64,000 bases of DNA. It comes from Euglena gracilis (Eukaryota > Euglenida > Euglenophyceae > Euglenales). The stretch lies in contig CP154955.1 in NCBI GenBank assembly GCA_039621445.1, positions 9,040,241 to 9,104,240 on the forward strand, given 5' to 3'. This document shows positions 36,001 to 62,037 of the stretch, piece after piece (the first letter of the stretch is position 1; each line of letters begins with the position of its first letter). Made by a program: the position numbers and the translations under genes. The notes below the pieces were generated by a model that was not told the origin of the DNA, did no database searches, and saw only the letters and a program-made list of their open reading frames with translations.

Positions 36001-37466
36001 GTTGAAAGCTTTCAAATGACGATTTGGACCCCCACAATGCCCAATGTCATTGAGGAAACTGCACACAAAAGTTGAACTGCAGTTTTCAGATAGCACTCTC
36101 TCTCCTCCTTGCCGAACACAGGAGCCAGCCTGGGCGGGGCAGGCGAGGTGCCGCAGGAAGACCACCACCGCCCGGCCGCCCTCCCCCGTGAGGTCGCCCA
36201 GCCGCCGCTCGGTGCCGTCCGCGCCCGTCACCCGCAGCGCCCGCAGCCGCGCCGCGTCGACCACCGTGTCGTTGATGACCGCGGTCCGCCCCGCGGGGGC
36301 CGCGCAGCCGCAGTCTGTGCGGCAAAGCGAGGGCTGGGCACACACAACAGCATGCCGAGTGCTCACCCACAGGCGCAAGCCGAAACGAGTCATTCAACTT
36401 TGAGCTTTGGCGAGGCATTGCATGAGTAACAAAAAGGGGGACTCGGTTCAGGCTTCTTTTTAAGACCCCCAGGGGGGGGGTCCCCCCCACCCACCCAGGG
36501 TGGCGCGGGCCCCCCCGGGGGGGGGGGGGGGGCGGGGACCCCCCCAAAATCGGGCCCGTTAAAGGCAATTTCCAAAAATTTTCGGCGCTTCGCGCCGAAA
36601 AGGTATACCCAGCGCCTCTGGCGCGGGACCCCCCCCCCCGGGTGGGGGGTCCGGCCCGGACCCACCCACCCACCGCCCCCCCCGGGGGGGGGGGGGGACA
36701 GGTGGCTTAAAAAGAAGCCTGACTCGGTTACACAACAATTCCTTCAATGCAAAAAAAGCCCAATATGCATGCCGTGTGTCTTTCTCTGAACAAATTCCTC
36801 CTTTCCGAATGCCGTTAAAGGGGGAAAAAACCGAAATCGACACGAAAACTGGAGGATCCGGAAACCTTGCTGCAAGGTCAGCTGGCAACGTACCTTCGCC
36901 AACAGTTGCGGCCATAGACATAACGTGGGGTTGCCTAAGATAACATGCACCTGCACATAAAAAATGGGCACTGAGCAACGAGGTGACGGCTATGACAACA
37001 GATACCATCTGTATGGCTTGTACGCCTCTCCTGGACTGTTTTTTGGTCCGGCTTGACGGCTGGGACAATCTTGAAAAAAAAATAATAAATATAAACAGCA
37101 CAGAGCATCAGGTTATGCAAAATTGAAAAATGACGCACGAGGCAATTGTCCCTTGAGCAGACCCTCAGCAAGATCTATTAACTCCCTGATTTGAAAGGGT
37201 TTTTTTTGAGAAAAGTTGCAAAAGCTGGTCAAAGCAATCAAAATGTCCCAACGTACCCCACTTGGCACATTTTTTTTGGAAAAATATTTTCTACCAAAAA
37301 GATAACAAAATGAAAGACTGCCAATAATTCCAAGGTTGTTACCATCATGCAATTGTACAACAACAACAACGACGACGACGATGACAACAACAACAACAAT
37401 GACAAAAAAACAGCAGCAGCAACAACAACCAGGACGACGAAGATTGAGACAATAAAAGCGACCACG

Positions 37467-37505
<39 letters not shown>

Positions 37506-38426
37506 CCAACAACAACAACAACAACAACAACACCAACAACAACAACAAGCACAAGGCACCCGACCTGAAAGCTGCAGTTGTGATTGCTTTTGAGCTGTGT
37601 GTGACAAATACAACGCCATTCCAGCAAACAAAGAAGCGACGAAGAGCAGCACTGCAGTGGGCGATAACCTCCCCTGAAACGGGATATATCGGAAATAAAC
37701 CAACGTTTATCTACATTTCTTCTTCCATCAAATCCTAACTTAATCTTATTGTCAATTCAGCAAAAAAATAAGCTGCAAAAAATTATGGTGTGTGTTTGCC
37801 CCTCATCACAGACATCAACGGTACAAAACTAAATTTTGATCCTTTCAATATGTTTTGTCCAGCACAGGCACACACAAATAAACAAAAACAGGCACCTGGC
37901 TGTAAATGCCACCAGCCTCACGTGTCTGCCGACCTGCAAGCTGTTCAGCCAGTCCTGAACGCGGGCTGGGCAAGTGGGAAGCAAAGAAACGGCGGGGTCG
38001 GTCCTGAAGCGTTGTCATCGCGGGCACCTGGGAACGGCCGGCAGCATTACTAATTGGAGGGAATTGTTGAAGTCAATTTCATTCGAATTTCATCCGCAAA
38101 AGCAAGCGGATGACATGGATGACATTTGTGTTTGTTTGTGATTCGACGGGCAAACCTGCAGGGGCTGAACTGTGGGCGATCCAAGGTATGCACTTTTGAC
38201 GGCAGAAAAGTGACCCGCGCTGACGAACCACGCCGCGGCGAACATGCCGGTGCCGACGGCGAGCAGCACCAGCCGAGGGGCACCGGGACTGCCGTCCTGG
38301 GTCTGGACCGCCAACAATGGAGCGTCGGCCATCGTCAATGCCAGGCCCCTGTGGGAAAACGATCCGCACGTGTGTCAAATTATATATCTGTCTGTCAGTT
38401 TGTCTGTTTGCATGTGTGCCTGTCGT

Positions 38427-38459
<33 letters not shown>

Positions 38460-38615
38460 GAGAGAGAGAGAGAGTGTGTGTGTGTGTTTGCCTCTTTGTC
38501 AATGCCTGTGCCTGTGGGCTGTTGTGTGCGCGGCGCATGCGCACGCCAGTGCCCCTGCCTGTGTGTTTGCGTGTGTGTTTTTTTGTCACCGAAGTTCGAT
38601 TGCATCTTCCATCAT
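32950..38615 (-). CDS. Peroxiredoxin-like 2 (AhpC/TSA fold) membrane protein, 10 exons
   Basis: Ten exons on the minus strand keep one reading frame from ATG at 38615 to TAA at 32952-32950. The C-terminal domain matches the PRXL2/AhpC-TSA-2 family of thioredoxin-fold antioxidant proteins: AVVVFLRHLACPAQ (peroxidatic-type Cys), FLSVGNVENLKTFLELNPHV, AYRTVGF, EEWWAYLSN, LLGGTFVLDG and DRVPGD. The usual CPxC is CPxQ here, so the second Cys is missing. Two hydrophobic helices precede the domain (LVLLAVGTGMFAAAWFV and AVLLFVASLFAGMALYL), suggesting a membrane anchor; compartment unknown. The gene starts only about 420 bp downstream of the ArgRS stop, in the same direction. Introns hold two 8-bp-TSD elements and a (CAA)n tract. 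One segment after CPAQ is shorter than usual, so a small exon may be missing. Confidence 0.8.
33506..33604 (-). CDS. PRXL2-like exon 9
   Basis: AALSPENDRDATQRAVRLLG, then GTFVLDGPDVAFA. The acceptor is gtttcttacttcccaaccgag. The 3' junction has no GT: TGG occurs both here and at the start of exon 10, so the cut could fall anywhere in that shared triplet. Confidence 0.75.
34068..34153 (-). CDS. PRXL2-like exon 8
   Basis: FKNLFEVTPTTTRLPSFSGE, then EWWAYLSN. Acceptor acacacaacag, donor AAT|GTACGC; phases 1 and 0. Confidence 0.82.
34937..35093 (-). CDS. PRXL2-like exon 7
   Basis: VQPSLHAANVRGPFFLSVGN, then VENLKTFLELNPHVPHDSIF and IDAKDFAAYRTV. Acceptor attttgcag, donor GTCG|GTCTG. This is the most conserved part of the family. 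Confidence 0.88.
35370..35667. mobile_element. Short TIR element with 8-bp TSD (copy 5)
   Basis: Ends CAGGGGTTTTTTTAAGACC and CAAGACTAAAAAAAACCCCTG (the final 20 bases are the inverted repeat). Exact duplication ATCCCAAT at 35362-35369 and 35668-35675. The core hairpin TTTTCGGCGCCTTCGGCGCC is at 35526-35545. Inside the intron between PRXL2-like exons 6 and 7. Confidence 0.92.
36130..36314 (-). CDS. PRXL2-like exon 6 (redox-active Cys)
   Basis: CGCAAPAGRTAVINDTVVDA, ARLRALRVTGADGTERRLGD, then GRAVVVFLRHLACPAQ. Acceptor cgctttgccgcacag. The inferred donor is GC (CAG|GCTGGC), because no GT fits the frame. Very GC-rich compared with its introns. Confidence 0.82.
36449..36721. mobile_element. Short TIR element with 8-bp TSD (copy 6)
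   Basis: Ends CAGGCTTCTTTTTAAGACCC and GGCTTAAAAAGAAGCCTG. Exact duplication ACTCGGTT at 36441-36448 and 36722-36729. Core hairpin TTTTCGGCGCTTCGCGCCGA. In the intron between PRXL2-like exons 5 and 6. Confidence 0.92.
36894..36950 (-). CDS. PRXL2-like exon 5
   Basis: ACYLRQPHVMSMAATVGE between the acceptor cattttttatgtgcag and the donor GAAG|GTACG; phase 1 at both ends. Another frame is also open, but only this one keeps the chain of phases. Confidence 0.6.
37350..37556. repeat. (CAA)n microsatellite
   Basis: CAA/GAC/CAG trinucleotides in the intron between PRXL2-like exons 4 and 5. Poly-Asn/Thr frames are artefacts. Confidence 0.95.
37565..37673 (-). CDS. PRXL2-like exon 4 (second membrane segment)
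   Basis: GRLSPTAVLLFVASLFAGMA, then LYLSHTAQKQSQLQLS: a clear hydrophobic helix. Acceptor tatcccgtttcag, donor TTTCAG|GTCGGG. Confidence 0.68.
37896..37954 (-). CDS. PRXL2-like exon 3
   Basis: LAEQLAGRQTREAGGIYSQ. Acceptor gcccagcccgcgttcag, donor AGCCAG|GTGCCT; enters in phase 1 and exits in phase 0, fitting both neighbours. Confidence 0.62.
38215..38348 (-). CDS. PRXL2-like exon 2 (first membrane segment)
   Basis: GLALTMADAPLLAVQTQDGS, then LVLLAVGTGMFAAAWFVSA. Acceptor gttttcccacag, donor GCGG|GTCACT. An internal ATG (MADAP) could serve as start if exon 1 is wrong. Confidence 0.68.
38425..38476. repeat. (TC)n(AG)n hairpin and (TG)n
   Basis: TCTCTCTCTCTC runs directly into GAGAGAGAGAGAG, a perfect inverted repeat, then (TG)n. 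Confidence 0.95.
38590..38615 (-). CDS. PRXL2-like exon 1 (start)
   Basis: ATGATGGAAGATGCAATCGA..., encoding MMEDAIEL and two bases of R. Donor TTCG|GTGACA, exit phase 2, fitting exon 2. The frame is open further upstream, so the start is a best guess. Confidence 0.5.
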
Positions 38616-39036
38616 TGCATCTGCCACCAAACAGGGACTAGGGACTGCTTGGAGTTTGGGGAGTGGGCGGCTTTTGAAGAGGCGATCCAGGCGCAAAAAA
38701 AAAGCAAGATCTCCCTGCCCAGTCTGTGAACACCGGTTGGTCGTTTCCCGCCTCCTTGGGCCACCGACCTCAAAAAAAGAGCATAAAAATCGTCTAAAGA
38801 TACCATGCAATTCTGATGGAAAAGCAAAATAATTTACGACGCTGACGCCAATATCCTGGCGAACGACGGAAAACCAAGCAGATGTGTCACGGAACGAACA
38901 CAAGAAAGCGGCAGTGAAACACGGAGGAGTTGTGACCGGCAGAGAACTGGGTGAACAGGACAGATAGATAAGCCACGCGTCCACCTGGCAGTGAACATTG
39001 GAGGGTGGCCCCAAAAGGGTGGGTTGCGGCCGGGCG
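38616..39036. promoter_or_regulatory. ArgRS-PRXL2 intergenic interval
   Basis: About 420 bp between the ArgRS stop and the PRXL2-like start. It must hold the ArgRS 3' end signals and the next gene's promoter. No TATA box or AATAAA signal stands out. Confidence 0.35.
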
Positions 39037-53892
<14,856 letters not shown>

Positions 53893-55920
53893 CTGGGCGG
53901 GGGGGGGGTGGGGGGTGAGGCGGGGGTGGGGGTTGAGCAGAGCTGTACGGGAAGGCCTGGAGGGGGGGATCTCCACTTACCCACCCGGAACAACCATCCA
54001 AAGAGACCTAAAAACCTTGCACCCCATGCCTTCTCGGAAGAACATTGCAATTCCGTTCGGCCATCCACACATACGAGAGGATGACGTCCTCATCGATGTC
54101 GTCCGCATACAAAATACGGAATCCTCACATCAACCCCCTTTTTGTGTCTTGGACAATCCCCGAAAATTGGATATCGACCAAAGCCTCCTCAAGTCCCCCC
54201 CCCTTACCCTTTGGTTGTTCGCTGCAACCAAATTCATGGGTTTCAAAGAGGGTGCGAAACATGAACGGGGTAGCAAATTTTTTCTCACCCAACACACTTC
54301 GGCACCGGTGTCAACCAACGCTTTCACAACAAAAATGATCCCGAAACATCGATTTTGGCCGGTAGGTGTAAATGAACCCCCTTCGCCCAACCCACCTTCA
54401 AAGCCGGGGGGTCGGACCTCCCCACCCCCTACCACGAGGACAGGGGTGGGGGGGTTGACCCCCCCCCCTGTGTGCTGTTGGTTTGGTGCCTTTTGTCCCG
54501 TCTTCTGGCGCTGTTGTTCGCCCCTGGCCCTTTTTACTTTGTACGTAGAGGTGGCCGGAACCTGGCGGGACTTACCTTGGTCGACCCCCCCAACCACTAC
54601 CCATGGGGTTGCTGGGATTCCCACACAGCCGGGGGTGATGCGGGGGGGGGGGAGAGATGACCCCGCCATTGTTTACTGGCCCTGGGGGGGGGGCTCACTT
54701 CTTCTCGTCCATAAACCACTCAGTCACAACCCAGGGGGGGTCAACCACTCTGGAATGCAAGGGATATTTTTTCGGTACTGGTCAATTAAGTGAATTTTTT
54801 TGCGCCCCCAGGGGAGGGTTCGGGGCCAAAAAACCTCACTCTAAAAAAAATCATCCAGTGGGGGGGGGTCGGCCAGTGACTCAGCAATTGTACAGTCCCG
54901 CCGCCGTCCACCCTCTTGTGTCCGACCCTCCAAGGGCAGTCAGCCATGCTTTGGGGGTCAGAATGCAAAACCAACAAGCAGCCACCTAGGCGTGGTCCGG
55001 ATCCCCCAAAAAAAGATCCTGGACCCAGAAAATGTGATTTTTGGCAAGCAGTGAAAATTGTCCCCCCCAAAAGCCAATTTTAACAGATTCAAAATGGGTA
55101 AAAAAAAATCAAAAAATCCAAAATCACCCATCCCCGGGCCATTTTCACAAGTCTATTTATTGGGTTTCCCCAAAAATCCAAATCCACAGGGGGTCAAAAT
55201 CTTTGAGGGGGCTAGTTTTTATTGCTGCAAATTGGCTTGGGGGTCGTATACTTAGGGGGTCTGGCTTGGGGGGTCTGTTTTGATGGGGGGAGGGTTACTC
55301 ATTTCTTGCATTCTGGGACAAAAATGTTATATCTAGCAACTGGTGGCCATACCGCTGCACCCAGAACACACACATCAGCACAGCACACCTGGATCCACGG
55401 CAGCAGTTGCGGCACAAGCCACCCATGGCTGATACCCCGGGAGTGGAGCGATGTTCGCAGAGAGTGCCGATGCAGTTGGCAGGAGACGGGGCAGAGGAGG
55501 GGGACCTGTGGGAAAAAGGTAACGAAACTTCTTGGCCTGCCCAGGAGAGGGTCACCTCTGAAAAAATTCAAAAATACTGTCACAAAAATGCAAGCAAATG
55601 CAAAAAAAAAACGAAAAATGAACATCGAGAATAACAACACCAGAAAAAAAGAGCGATGCTTGAGTTGGCCTCCGTGCAAAAATGGCCAACCAACAACCGA
55701 CACCACCAAGTTTTGTCAGCGGGCCATATCTGTGTCCCTGACCTTGATGGACTTAGGGGAGGTTGGGGGCTGCAAACACCAGCCAGTGAAAGACTATATA
55801 ATTTCTTATATATTGTTTAACCCAAAAATAACAAACGGGGGGATTATCATTGCGACATGCGGGAGGTTGCGCGTTAGAGATCATGCCAGAACACTCATTC
55901 ACACGCCGGGCAGTACGCAC
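53893..55920. other. No supported exon; repeats
   Basis: 54660-54890 is a copy of the CCAGTCA G/C-run family (ends ...GGTCGGCCAGTGACTCAGCA). The ArgRS start exon may hide here, but no candidate is convincing. Poorly supported frames at 55295-55700. Confidence 0.4.
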
Positions 55921-56382
55921 TCATAGGGGGGTCGGCTCCCGCAGTGCAGAGCAGAGCCACACGCCCACGCCTGCCAGCAGGAGCGGCCGCAGGGAAGCCT
56001 CGGCGGCCGAGAACCGCCGACGGAGTTGGGCCAGCGCAATGCCGGCGACGGCCCACAGCCATCGATTCACTTGGTGACCCCCCCCCCCCCCCGTGGGGGG
56101 CACTTTTTCCCGGGCCCAAACCCACCCACCCACGCCCCCCCCCCCCCCCCCGGGTTAACCCACCCAGCCACCAAAATCCAGCCAAAATCAACCCAAAAGC
56201 GAAAAAAAATTGTCCGGCCCGGCCTTTGGCCAGGCAAAACCTGACCCATGGCGCACCCCACCCCCGGGCACCAACCCACCCACGCACTCTCAAACCTCCC
56301 GAGGGGGGAGGGGCCACACAGGTGCTAAGTGAATCCATGCCCACAGCACCGCGCCGACGGAGGCGAGGCGCCCCGCCCCCGC
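55921..56382 (-). pseudogene. Membrane-protein last exon interrupted by an 8-bp-TSD element
   Basis: AGRLASVGAVLW runs into the element at 56339. On the other side the same frame resumes with VAGIALAQLRRRFSAAEASL and reaches TGA at 55923-55921. Marked as interrupted because no splice pair around the element keeps the frame. Confidence 0.42.
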
Positions 56383-59351
56383 CTCACGCCGGTGGCCGAA
56401 TTTCCCGCACGGCCGAGAAGCGCCCGGGCGAAAATTTTTGACCCCCAAAACGCCAAAAGTGCCATTCTGGGCACTTTCCTCCGCCGGGACCAAAAATGTG
56501 CCAAAAATGCAACAAATTTCGGCCCCCCCCCCGCCGAAGCGCCGGGAGGAAAAATGACCCTTTTTGGGGGGGGTCAATTTTTGCCCCGAGGGGTCGTCCT
56601 GACCCCCTGCACGGTGGCCCCGGGGGGCGTGCGTCCTGCCCCCCCTGGGGCCAGGGAGGTGGGGGGGGGGTGGAGGGGGGCACACCCCCCCCCCCCCCCC
56701 CCCCCAGGGCACGTGACCTGAACTGACAGAAATGTATTTCTCTCAGACAATGTCTGTGGATGCCTTATTGTTTTGAGAGGCCACCCAAACCCCCGGGTGG
56801 GGGGGTGATTGGAGTTTGTTCACCGTCGGAACAGCAAACCTCCAAGTTTGGGATGGTTTCTTTCAGGGGGGAATCAGGGCGAAAAAGACCTTCGGAAAGA
56901 AGAACCCCCTCGAGGGGGCCTCATTCAGCCCACCACCCTGCCACAACAGGGCAGCCCCCCCAGAGACCAACAAAAAAGTCTGCTCACAAAATATTCGGAT
57001 GAATGTTTTCCCTAAAACAACAGGCATGCGCCAATTTTGACGCACTCTTTATCACTTTGTGATCAGAAAATGAGAAATAAACACACCGACTGTGTGGTCA
57101 TACAAATTCGCGTGTTACACCCAAGCCTGACGAACACTAAAAAGGCATTCTAGATGGTCGGGACGTGGGACGTCCATTGGGCATGGGCTGCATGCGCATT
57201 AGACGGGACACCCCTTGTTCATTGGGCAAGGGGTTCATTGGACAAGGGGGGGGGGCAGATGACTGCACAACAAGCCGCAAAAAGAAAAAGCAGAACAATT
57301 CATGGTGAAGAATGTAAAAATTGTGCACATAATCAATAAAATGCAAAATGCGAAACCTCGACGGTAACGGTGTTGGGCTGTGTGTTGGTCGTGGCAACAA
57401 AACCTAAGAAAAAGGGAAACAAGAAAGACAACGCAAGGAGCATATGAACGGGCCAGCCACTGGTCCAAAAGCGTCCCGTTTCCATTGATTCTTAGGTACG
57501 CAATACAAAAGCCTGTCCCCCCAAATACCCAAATAACTTGGCTAGCTGACAATTATTATAACCACGGTTTTGCCCCCCCCCTGACAGGTTACCATGTCGC
57601 CGTTTGCCCCCAAAAGGGGTTGCCAGGTCACGGGAATCACCTTTTTTTATCATATCCCCCTGCCAGGTTACATGGGGAGGGGTTTTACAGATGGGACTGC
57701 GATCCAAAACAATTTGTTTCCAAATTCTCCGAGACATCAACGACATCGGACGTCGGACTTGCCTTACCCCCACTCTCCCCACAACAAACGCCCCTGCTCA
57801 CGCCCCACAGTGAAGATGGTGAGCCCTCTTCTGAGACGGCCGGATCTCCATCTTGGGGGCTGGGTCTGTGCAGCCTTTGCAGTTGAGGCGTGGCAGGAAG
57901 GGAAAGGGGGGCTATTTCATGCCAGAGGGTATTATGGCCGGGGACAGACCAGAAAAGGGAACCGTGAACCGTGAATTCAGATCCTGCTGAGGGGGTTTTT
58001 ATGAATTTTCTTTGCGTTGAAATTTTTTCTTGGCAAATTGTTATCACACATACACACATAAACCGACTTATATCTGAACAAATCTTTCTGTGATGTGTTG
58101 GTTGGCACGGGGCGCACACCGCGGGGAGGACGCCCTGCCCCATCGGCCTCCACGCCCCGGGGTGGGGCCGGGACAGCGAACGCCGCGACCCGCGAGGCCA
58201 CCGACGGGGAGGTGGGCGCCGAGAGCGACCGACTGCCGGACCGCACAGGGGGTGAGAGCCATCCCCACACACGGACTCACAGCCGAAAACACTCCCACAA
58301 TGTTAACGAGTTGACAGTACCATAAACCCCTCTGAATGACAGCCCCATGGAGTTGTTATTTGGACAGCGGTGTAAAATCTCAGGAAGGGAATAATATTAT
58401 TTGGGGGTATTTTTGGTTTTTTTGCGTCGAGAAATGGGTCTCCTGCGGGAATGCATTCGAAATGTCCTTTCTTCCCAAAATGAACCATTTTTTAATACCT
58501 CCTGTTGCAGATGGCTGCTCATTTCGTTTCAAATTTTTGATTTCTAAAAAAACTGCCAATTTTTGTGTCCTGCCAGCGGCAAAGCGTCACATACGACGCA
58601 CCCGGGGGGATTTCTTTGGATTGTGCAGTAGATTATCAGGGGGTTAATTATTTGGTGGGTGAGGTTAATTGCAAAACTTTTGAATTGTGTTAATCAGCCG
58701 CATAGAGTTCGGGAGCTAAACCTTACAAAAAAAGGAAGAGCTTCATCTTTCCCCCATTTTGATGGCAGCCCGCTGTCCCCACCGACCCCCAACCGGCAAC
58801 CGGCCAGCCACGGCACGCAAGGAGGCCCCCAAAGGGGCGGCGACAGGCCCCGCCCAGACAACGCCCACCGCAAGGGCAGCGAGGGCCAACGCCGGGCTTC
58901 TTTTTCAGACCCCGGGGAGTACCCTTGAAATGCGCAATGCCCAAATAAATGTGAACACGCCGAGGGCCCGAAAATGAAATCCAAAAAAAATGCGCACTCT
59001 TTAAAAACCGCTGAACCGCTGAACACTGAGCACTGTACCGCTTTCGGGGGGCGCTCAAAGTGTCGCATCCGGGTCACACCCCGCGGGGTGACCCCCCTGG
59101 GGGACTGCGGTCCAATAATGTGCGCACCCCGTGCACTTAAATGGGGGTTACCCCTTCCCAATCAGCGAGGCATCCCCGTCGGGGGCGGGTTGGCCCGAAC
59201 CCGTCCTAGCCACCCTCCCCCTTGGGGGGTTTTCGGAGACAAACACAAGCCCGGCCACGACGGCCACCGCGTGGGCCGGGGCGGCGAGGCCGGCGGGCGG
59301 GGAGCGGCCCGGGGTGGGCCGCGGGGGGCCGCGCATTTTTGGGCGGCGCCG
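55921..59351 (-). CDS. Possible small membrane-protein gene, 4 exons, last one split by an element
   Basis: Minus-strand GC-rich segments at 59351-59245, 58896-58794, 58232-58120 and 56382-55921. The first two join in phase to give a Met start (MRGPPRPTPGRSPPAGLAAP) and a long hydrophobic stretch (AHAVAVVAGLV + PALALAALAVGVVWAGPVAA). The last gives RLASVGAVLWAVAGIALAQL and ends RPLLLAGVGVWL...TPL-TGA, but only if the 56060-56339 element and one duplicate octamer are skipped. The third exon fits poorly and phases to the fourth do not match. I recognise no family. Alternatively 56062-55963 in another frame (MAVGRRRHCAGPTPSAVLGR...) could be a targeting-peptide exon of ArgRS with matching phase 1. 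Confidence 0.38.
56060..56339. mobile_element. Short TIR element with 8-bp TSD (copy 8)
   Basis: Ends CATCGATTCACTTGGTGACC and GTGCTAAGTGAATCCATG (inverted). Exact duplication CCCACAGC at 56052-56059 and 56340-56347. Contains C16-type runs and CACTTTTTCCCGGGCCCAAA. Relatives near 9310 and 9919 and, inverted, near 62365-62420. Confidence 0.9.
58120..58232 (-). CDS. Membrane-protein candidate exon 3
   Basis: Acceptor ccccctgtgcggtccggcag, donor CCGCG|GTGTGC. Two frames open (SVALGAHLPVGGLAGRG or RSLSAPTSPSVASRVAAFAV). The plus strand is also open toward a GTGAG donor, so strand is unsure. Confidence 0.3.
58794..58896 (-). CDS. Membrane-protein candidate exon 2
   Basis: PALALAALAVGVVWAGPVAA, then PLGASLRAVAGRLP. 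Donor CCG|GTTGGG. The acceptor (gtctgaaaaagaag) lies in a remnant of the CAGGCTTCTTTTTAAG terminus. Confidence 0.42.
59245..59351 (-). CDS. Membrane-protein candidate exon 1 (start)
   Basis: Excellent acceptor, cccctgccccccccgcctcgcag. ATG at 59336-59334, then RGPPRPTPGRSPPAGLAAPA and HAVAVVAGL. Donor CTTGT|GTTTG. Confidence 0.42.
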
Positions 59352-60545
59352 CTGCGAGGCGGGGGGGGGCAGGGGAGGGGCAGGCAGGGATCGGCTACGC
59401 GATTGCGCACTGACGGGCAGGGGGGTCTTTCAACTTTCAAAATTCAAAAAAAAATATGCGTCTAAATCTGTGACATTTCCGAATCTACAGAAAAAATCTG
59501 CATCGACGACATTTCGGTCTGATTTGGAGGCGGTGGTGTCAATGGGGAGGTGGTCGGTCCCGGGGTTGAACCGGAAGCTCAAATCGAAACCAGGAAAAAT
59601 TCGCACAACCAACAGCAACGTGGATCACAACATAGACACAAACACAAGACAGAAACTTTGACACATTGAGGATGCGAAACCATTGATGGCAAATAATTAT
59701 AATCCATCCTCATGCTTCATTTTGAGAAAACGAATGAATGAAAATGTGTTTTTTTTTACGAAAAATCTTGCAAAAACTCCTTGCTTCTTTGCAACGGAAA
59801 CAGGTCTGAAGCGGAGTCATTGGATGGCCATTGGAAGCCATCAGACCAACCGCCATACAGGGCCCCATTCCCACGCCAAGCTGCGGGCCAATGTGCAAAG
59901 GTGTGGACAACTTCCTTCTTGAGGTTTGCAGATCCCCTGGTTTCAGCTTCAGCGTCAACTGTCTCTTATTGTCAGTGAAATACAATCAATCAAAACCGCA
60001 TAATCGGCCGTGGTTGATCCTGGTTGACCCTGGTTGGCTGTAGCTGCTTTGTGAGGAGCACACCAGCAGGAATTGCCAGACGGTCTTTTTTTTATCCGAA
60101 TGGGCTGTCATGCGGTGGCCGGGCAGGGCGGAGGGCAGGATGGGGACAGCAGCTCTCTCCCGGTGCACCGCAACGCAATGCACCGCAACGGAAACGTTGT
60201 GTTGTGTGGCACGCGGGGAGCGTTCCTGTGCGGAGGTGGCGGAGCGCGGAAGGTTCCAGCACGCAAGTAGTGGCAGAATGAGGGGCTACGGGAAGAAGAA
60301 AAGATAGTCGCAGGGGAGGCAAGGGCTCGGCCCTTGTACCCCACCGCGGTGTACTTTGCCAGGGCTTGTTGTTTCCATCGGCACGTCGGGTGGGATGGAC
60401 AGGCGGGGGTGACGTGATTAGGGTGTTGAGAGCACAGGACACTTTTATCAGTTCAATTTTTTTTGGAGGTGATGCTCCAGAAAAAAAAAGTTTTCAGACC
60501 AAAATTGGCAAATAAACCAACGACACAAACAGCAACACACCCACA

Positions 60546-60890
<345 letters not shown>

Positions 60891-61049
60891 AAATCCGAAA
60901 AACGCTAGCCATTACACTCCAATTTGCGAACCCATTGTGCTTCTTGTGCCAGGACAGACACAGAACACAAACTCAGTCGCGGAAGAGCGGCCCAAAGCCC
61001 GGTGGGCGGCCAGCTGGACGGCGTTGCCAGTGGGGAGGGCAGGGGTGGG

Positions 61050-61139
61050 TCAGCGGAGGAACTGGTGGTACACGACGTTGTCTGTCTCGTCCACGAAGGG
61101 GAAGCCGAGGGCCTTCAGAAAGGCGGCGAACGCGTCGTT
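61050..61139 (-). CDS. ilvA: Threonine deaminase (threonine dehydratase), last exon
   Basis: NDAFAAFLKALGFPFVDETD, then NVVYHQFLR-TGA. The LG-[YF]-P-[YF]-x-DET-x-N-x-[VA]-[YF]-x-x-FL ending is typical of the regulatory ACT-like domain of biosynthetic threonine deaminase, the first enzyme of isoleucine synthesis. Acceptor gccctcgagccacagcag. No upstream exon was found in the remaining 2.8 kb to the window edge, so the preceding intron is long or the rest lies outside. Confidence 0.62.
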   Translation of the reverse strand, partial: NDAFAAFLKALGFPFVDETDNVVYHQFLR

Positions 61140-61369
61140 CTGCTGTGGCTCGAGGGCGGCGTTTGGGGACCCCCCACACGGCGGGTCCGGGGTTTGACGG
61201 TGACAGGGGGGGGGGGGCGAAACACGCACCCTGAAAAAAAAGCATGGCATAGAAAAAAAATGCAAAAATAAAATGAATGCAATAATTACAAATAAAACAC
61301 ATGTCGCATGTAAATTCCTTCGGGCTCCCGCAAAATGTAAACTTTCCTCAAGGGGTTCCATATATGTAC

Positions 61370-62006
61370 ATATATACACATACACACATATACACACATG
61401 TGTTTGTATATGTGTGTATATATGCATATGTATACATATACATGCATATATGCATATATACATATATACATATATATGTCTGTGTGTATATATAAACATA
61501 TATATGTATATATATGTATATACACACACACATATACACACACACACATACATATACATATATGGCAGCTCCCAACTTTATGCCCCCACCATATATATAT
61601 ATATATATATGTATAATATATATATATATTATATTTATATATATGTATACATATAAATATACATATACATATATATATATATATGTATGTATATGTATAT
61701 ATATGTATATATATGTATATATATATCTATATATTATACATATATATATATATATCTATATATATATATATATATATATATATGGTGGGGGCATAAAGTT
61801 GGGAGCTGCCATATATGTACATGTATGTGTGTGTATCTGTGTGTTTAGATATATGTGTGTGTATATATACATATATATATATATACATATATATGTTTAT
61901 ATATACACACAGACATATATAAATATATATGTATATATATATGCATATATGCATGTATATGTATACATATGCATATATACACACATATATATATATATGT
62001 ATACAT

Positions 62007-62037
<31 letters not shown>

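Noticed and set aside
36044-36429. Plus-strand Arg/Ala-rich frames over the PRXL2-like exon 6
   Set aside because: Shadow of the GC-rich minus-strand exon that carries the conserved FLRHLACP motif.
55963-56062. MAVGRRRHCAGPTPSAVLGR as ArgRS targeting-peptide exon
   Set aside because: Phase fits ArgRS exon 1, but the ATG lies in an element terminus and the other frame forms a continuous ORF across the insertion; undecidable, so not annotated as ArgRS.
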